This document shows, one piece after another, positions 49,013-50,291 of a DNA stretch of 50,291 bases; within the stretch, counting starts at the first letter, position 1, and each line of letters opens with the position of its first letter. The position numbers and the translations under genes were made by a program. The stretch comes from Acidimicrobiales bacterium (GTDB lineage Bacteria > Actinomycetota > Acidimicrobiia > Acidimicrobiales > MedAcidi-G1). Under the pieces are notes generated by a model. It had not been told where the DNA came from. It worked only from the letters and a program-made list of their open reading frames with translations, and made no database searches. Location: the NCBI GenBank assembly GCA_029577135.1, contig JARQPW010000018.1, positions 1-50,291 on the forward strand, given 5' to 3'.

Positions 49013-50291
49013 ATGGGCCCAACGGGCAACATGACACTCCGGCGACGGCTGCTCGTCACCTCGACTGCATTCGCCCTGTTTGCCGGCCTGTTGGCCAGCC
49101 CCGCTGCGGCCCAGGAAGAGTCCACGACCGACGAGAACGGCTGCACGGTCTTCAACAACGACGACGGCAGCCAGAGCGGCACGTGTCCCGACAACACCAG
49201 CTGGTACGTCGACACCGAGGGCCGCCGCTCCGACATCGTGCGCGACGACGCCACCGGCTGTTCGACCAGTACCAACTCCGACGGTTCGGAGTCGGGCTGG
49301 TGCGACGACGGCAACAGTTGGGACATCGACACCGAGGGCCGCCGCTCCGACACGGTCCGAGACGACGCCACCGGCTGTTCGACCAGGACCAACTCCAACG
49401 GCTCGGAGTCGGGCTGGTGCGACGACGGCAGCAGTTGGGACATCGACACCGAGGGCCGCCGCTCCGACACGGTCCGAGACGACGCCTCGGGCTGTTCGAC
49501 CAGGACCAACTCCAACGGCTCCTCGTCGGGCTGGTGCGACGACGGCAGCAGTTGGGACATCGACACCGAGGGCCGCCGCTCCGACACGGTCCGAGACGAC
49601 GCCACCGGCTGTTCGACCAGGACCAACTCCAACGGCTCCTCGTCGGGCTGGTGCGACGACGGCAGCAGTTGGAACATCGACACCGAGGGCCGCCGCTCCG
49701 GGGAGACCCGCGACGACGCCACGGGCTGCACCATCCGCACCAACGCCGACGGCTCCCAGAATGCCTGGTGCGACGACGGCAGCGGCTGGGAAGCCGATGC
49801 GAACGGCGTCCGCACCTCCGAACGGACCCGCGACGAGGCCGGCTGCACGGTCAACCGGAACGCCGACGGTTCGGAGTCGGGCTGGTGCGACGACGGTTCA
49901 TCCTGGTGGATCGACAGCGACGGCCGGCGCAACGACACGGTCCGAGACGACGACACCGGCTGTTCGACGGAGACCCGCTGGGACGGCTCACAACAAGTCT
50001 CGTGCGACGACGGCACCAGTTGGGAGACCGACGCCGACGGCAACCGCACCTCCGAGCAGACCCGCGACGAATCCGGCTGCTCGGTCAGGACCAATATGGA
50101 CGGTTCGGAGTCGGGCTGGTGCGACGACGGTTCATCCTGGTGGATCGACAGCGACGGCCGGCGCAACGACACGGTGCGAGACGACGCCACCGGCTGTTCA
50201 ACGGAGACCCGCTGGGACGGCTCACAACAAGTCTCGTGTAACGACGGCACCAGTTGGGAGACCGACGCCGACGGCAACCGCACCTCCGAGC
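49013..50291 (+). CDS. Secreted Cys/Asp/Gly-rich tandem-repeat protein (open at the right edge)
   Basis: A frame from ATG 49013 runs 426 codons to the window end without a stop. GGGGGAGA lies about 7 bases upstream. A signal peptide has basic RRR near residue 10, a hydrophobic core LVTSTAFALFAGLLAS and a likely cleavage after AAA (33/34). From residue 43 on, the protein is made of 39-residue repeats with consensus GC-ST..N.DGS..GWCDDG.SW-I-D-GRR--T-RDDAT. Each unit has two cysteines, probably one disulfide, and many acidic residues that could bind calcium. No known domain is recognised. It could be a surface or cell-wall protein or an adhesin. Neighbouring genes give no clue. Confidence 0.85.
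   Translation, partial: MGPTGNMTLRRRLLVTSTAFALFAGLLASPAAAQEESTTDENGCTVFNNDDGSQSGTCPDNTSWYVDTEGRRSDIVRDDATGCSTSTNSDGSESGWCDDGNSWDIDTEGRRSDTVRDDATGCSTRTNSNGSESGWCDDGSSWDIDTEGRRSDTVRDDASGCSTRTNSNGSSSGWCDDGSSWDIDTEGRRSDTVRDDATGCSTRTNSNGSSSGWCDDGSSWNIDTEGRRSGETRDDATGCTIRTNADGSQNAWCDDGSGWEADANGVRTSERTRDEAGCTVNRNADGSESGWCDDGSSWWIDSDGRRNDTVRDDDTGCSTETRWDGSQQVSCDDGTSWETDADGNRTSEQTRDESGCSVRTNMDGSESGWCDDGSSWWIDSDGRRNDTVRDDATGCSTETRWDGSQQVSCNDGTSWETDADGNRTSE
49139..50291 (+). repeat. Exact 117-bp tandem repeats inside the secreted protein
   Basis: Units begin at 49139, 49256, 49373, 49490, 49607, 49724, 49841, 49958, 50075 and 50192 (the last cut by the window). Spacing is exactly 117 bases with no indels. 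Units 2-5 are nearly identical. Units 7/9 and 8/10 match pairwise, showing a later 234-bp duplication. Units 1 and 6 are the most diverged. Confidence 0.95.

Noticed and set aside
48928-50283. Leftward 451-codon repetitive open frame
   Set aside because: It is the antisense shadow of the 117-bp coding repeats; the plus-strand frame has ribosome site, signal peptide and Cys pattern.
49139-50291. CRISPR-like direct repeats
   Set aside because: Period is 117 bases with no unique spacers, and the repeats are coding in frame with a signal peptide.

Overview
The window is very GC-rich, densely packed DNA with short intergenic gaps and many overlapping stop/start codons. It carries F420/LLM-type oxidoreductases, P450s with an actinobacterial 3Fe-4S ferredoxin, a BsaP-like partner behind bioB, and several starts that look leaderless (TAnnnT 6-8 nt before ATG/GTG). 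Together this suggests a high-GC actinobacterium with an aerobic, lipid- and sterol-degrading lifestyle, plausibly Acidimicrobiia. That placement is inference; no rRNA or tRNA gene is visible.

Region 1 (1-9.1 kb) has a truncated P450 and a divergent SDR. They are followed by a leftward run: CoA-transferase, aldehyde dehydrogenase, P450, ferredoxin, two amidohydrolase-2 proteins and a YczE-like membrane protein. It reads as an oxidative catabolic cluster in which P450 plus ferredoxin hydroxylates, ALDH makes an acid and CaiB-type transferase makes the CoA ester.

Region 2 (9.2-20.5 kb) is an 11-gene leftward operon. It encodes beta-ureidopropionase, a class III aminotransferase, dihydropyrimidinase, CoA-acylating methylmalonate/malonate-semialdehyde dehydrogenase, an LLM flavin/F420 oxidoreductase, an AA_synth/DUF1185-like protein and a 3-hydroxyisobutyrate-dehydrogenase-like enzyme. 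It ends with a four-gene NMT1/SsuA-like ABC importer. The set matches uptake and reductive breakdown of pyrimidines, but the usual dihydropyrimidine dehydrogenase is absent and the LLM enzyme sits where a ring reductase is needed.

Region 3 (20.7-37.3 kb) is acyl-CoA and sterol-like metabolism: a DUF35-thiolase fusion, a P450, a tandem M24 peptidase pair (one complete, one lacking metal ligands), an APH-like kinase, four acyl-CoA dehydrogenases, a CoA-transferase, a crotonase, an NTF2-like protein, an acyl-CoA ligase and a Zn alcohol dehydrogenase.

Region 4 (37.3-39.9 kb) holds bioB, a tiny Cys-rich bsaP-like gene, hemD and a small unknown gene.

Region 5 (39.6-43.8 kb) is the most unusual part. 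Two paralogous, divergent sigma-factor-like proteins flank a von Willebrand factor A protein and a divergently transcribed NrtR-type Nudix regulator, with a small XRE-like HTH protein alongside. The VWA/NrtR divergent promoter is strikingly AT-rich and carries nested inverted repeats placed on a good promoter.

Region 6 (43.9-50.3 kb) has rmuC, a phospholipase D-like protein, an alpha/beta hydrolase and an amidase. At the right edge is a secreted protein made of exact 117-bp (39-residue) repeats with two cysteines each, open at the window end.
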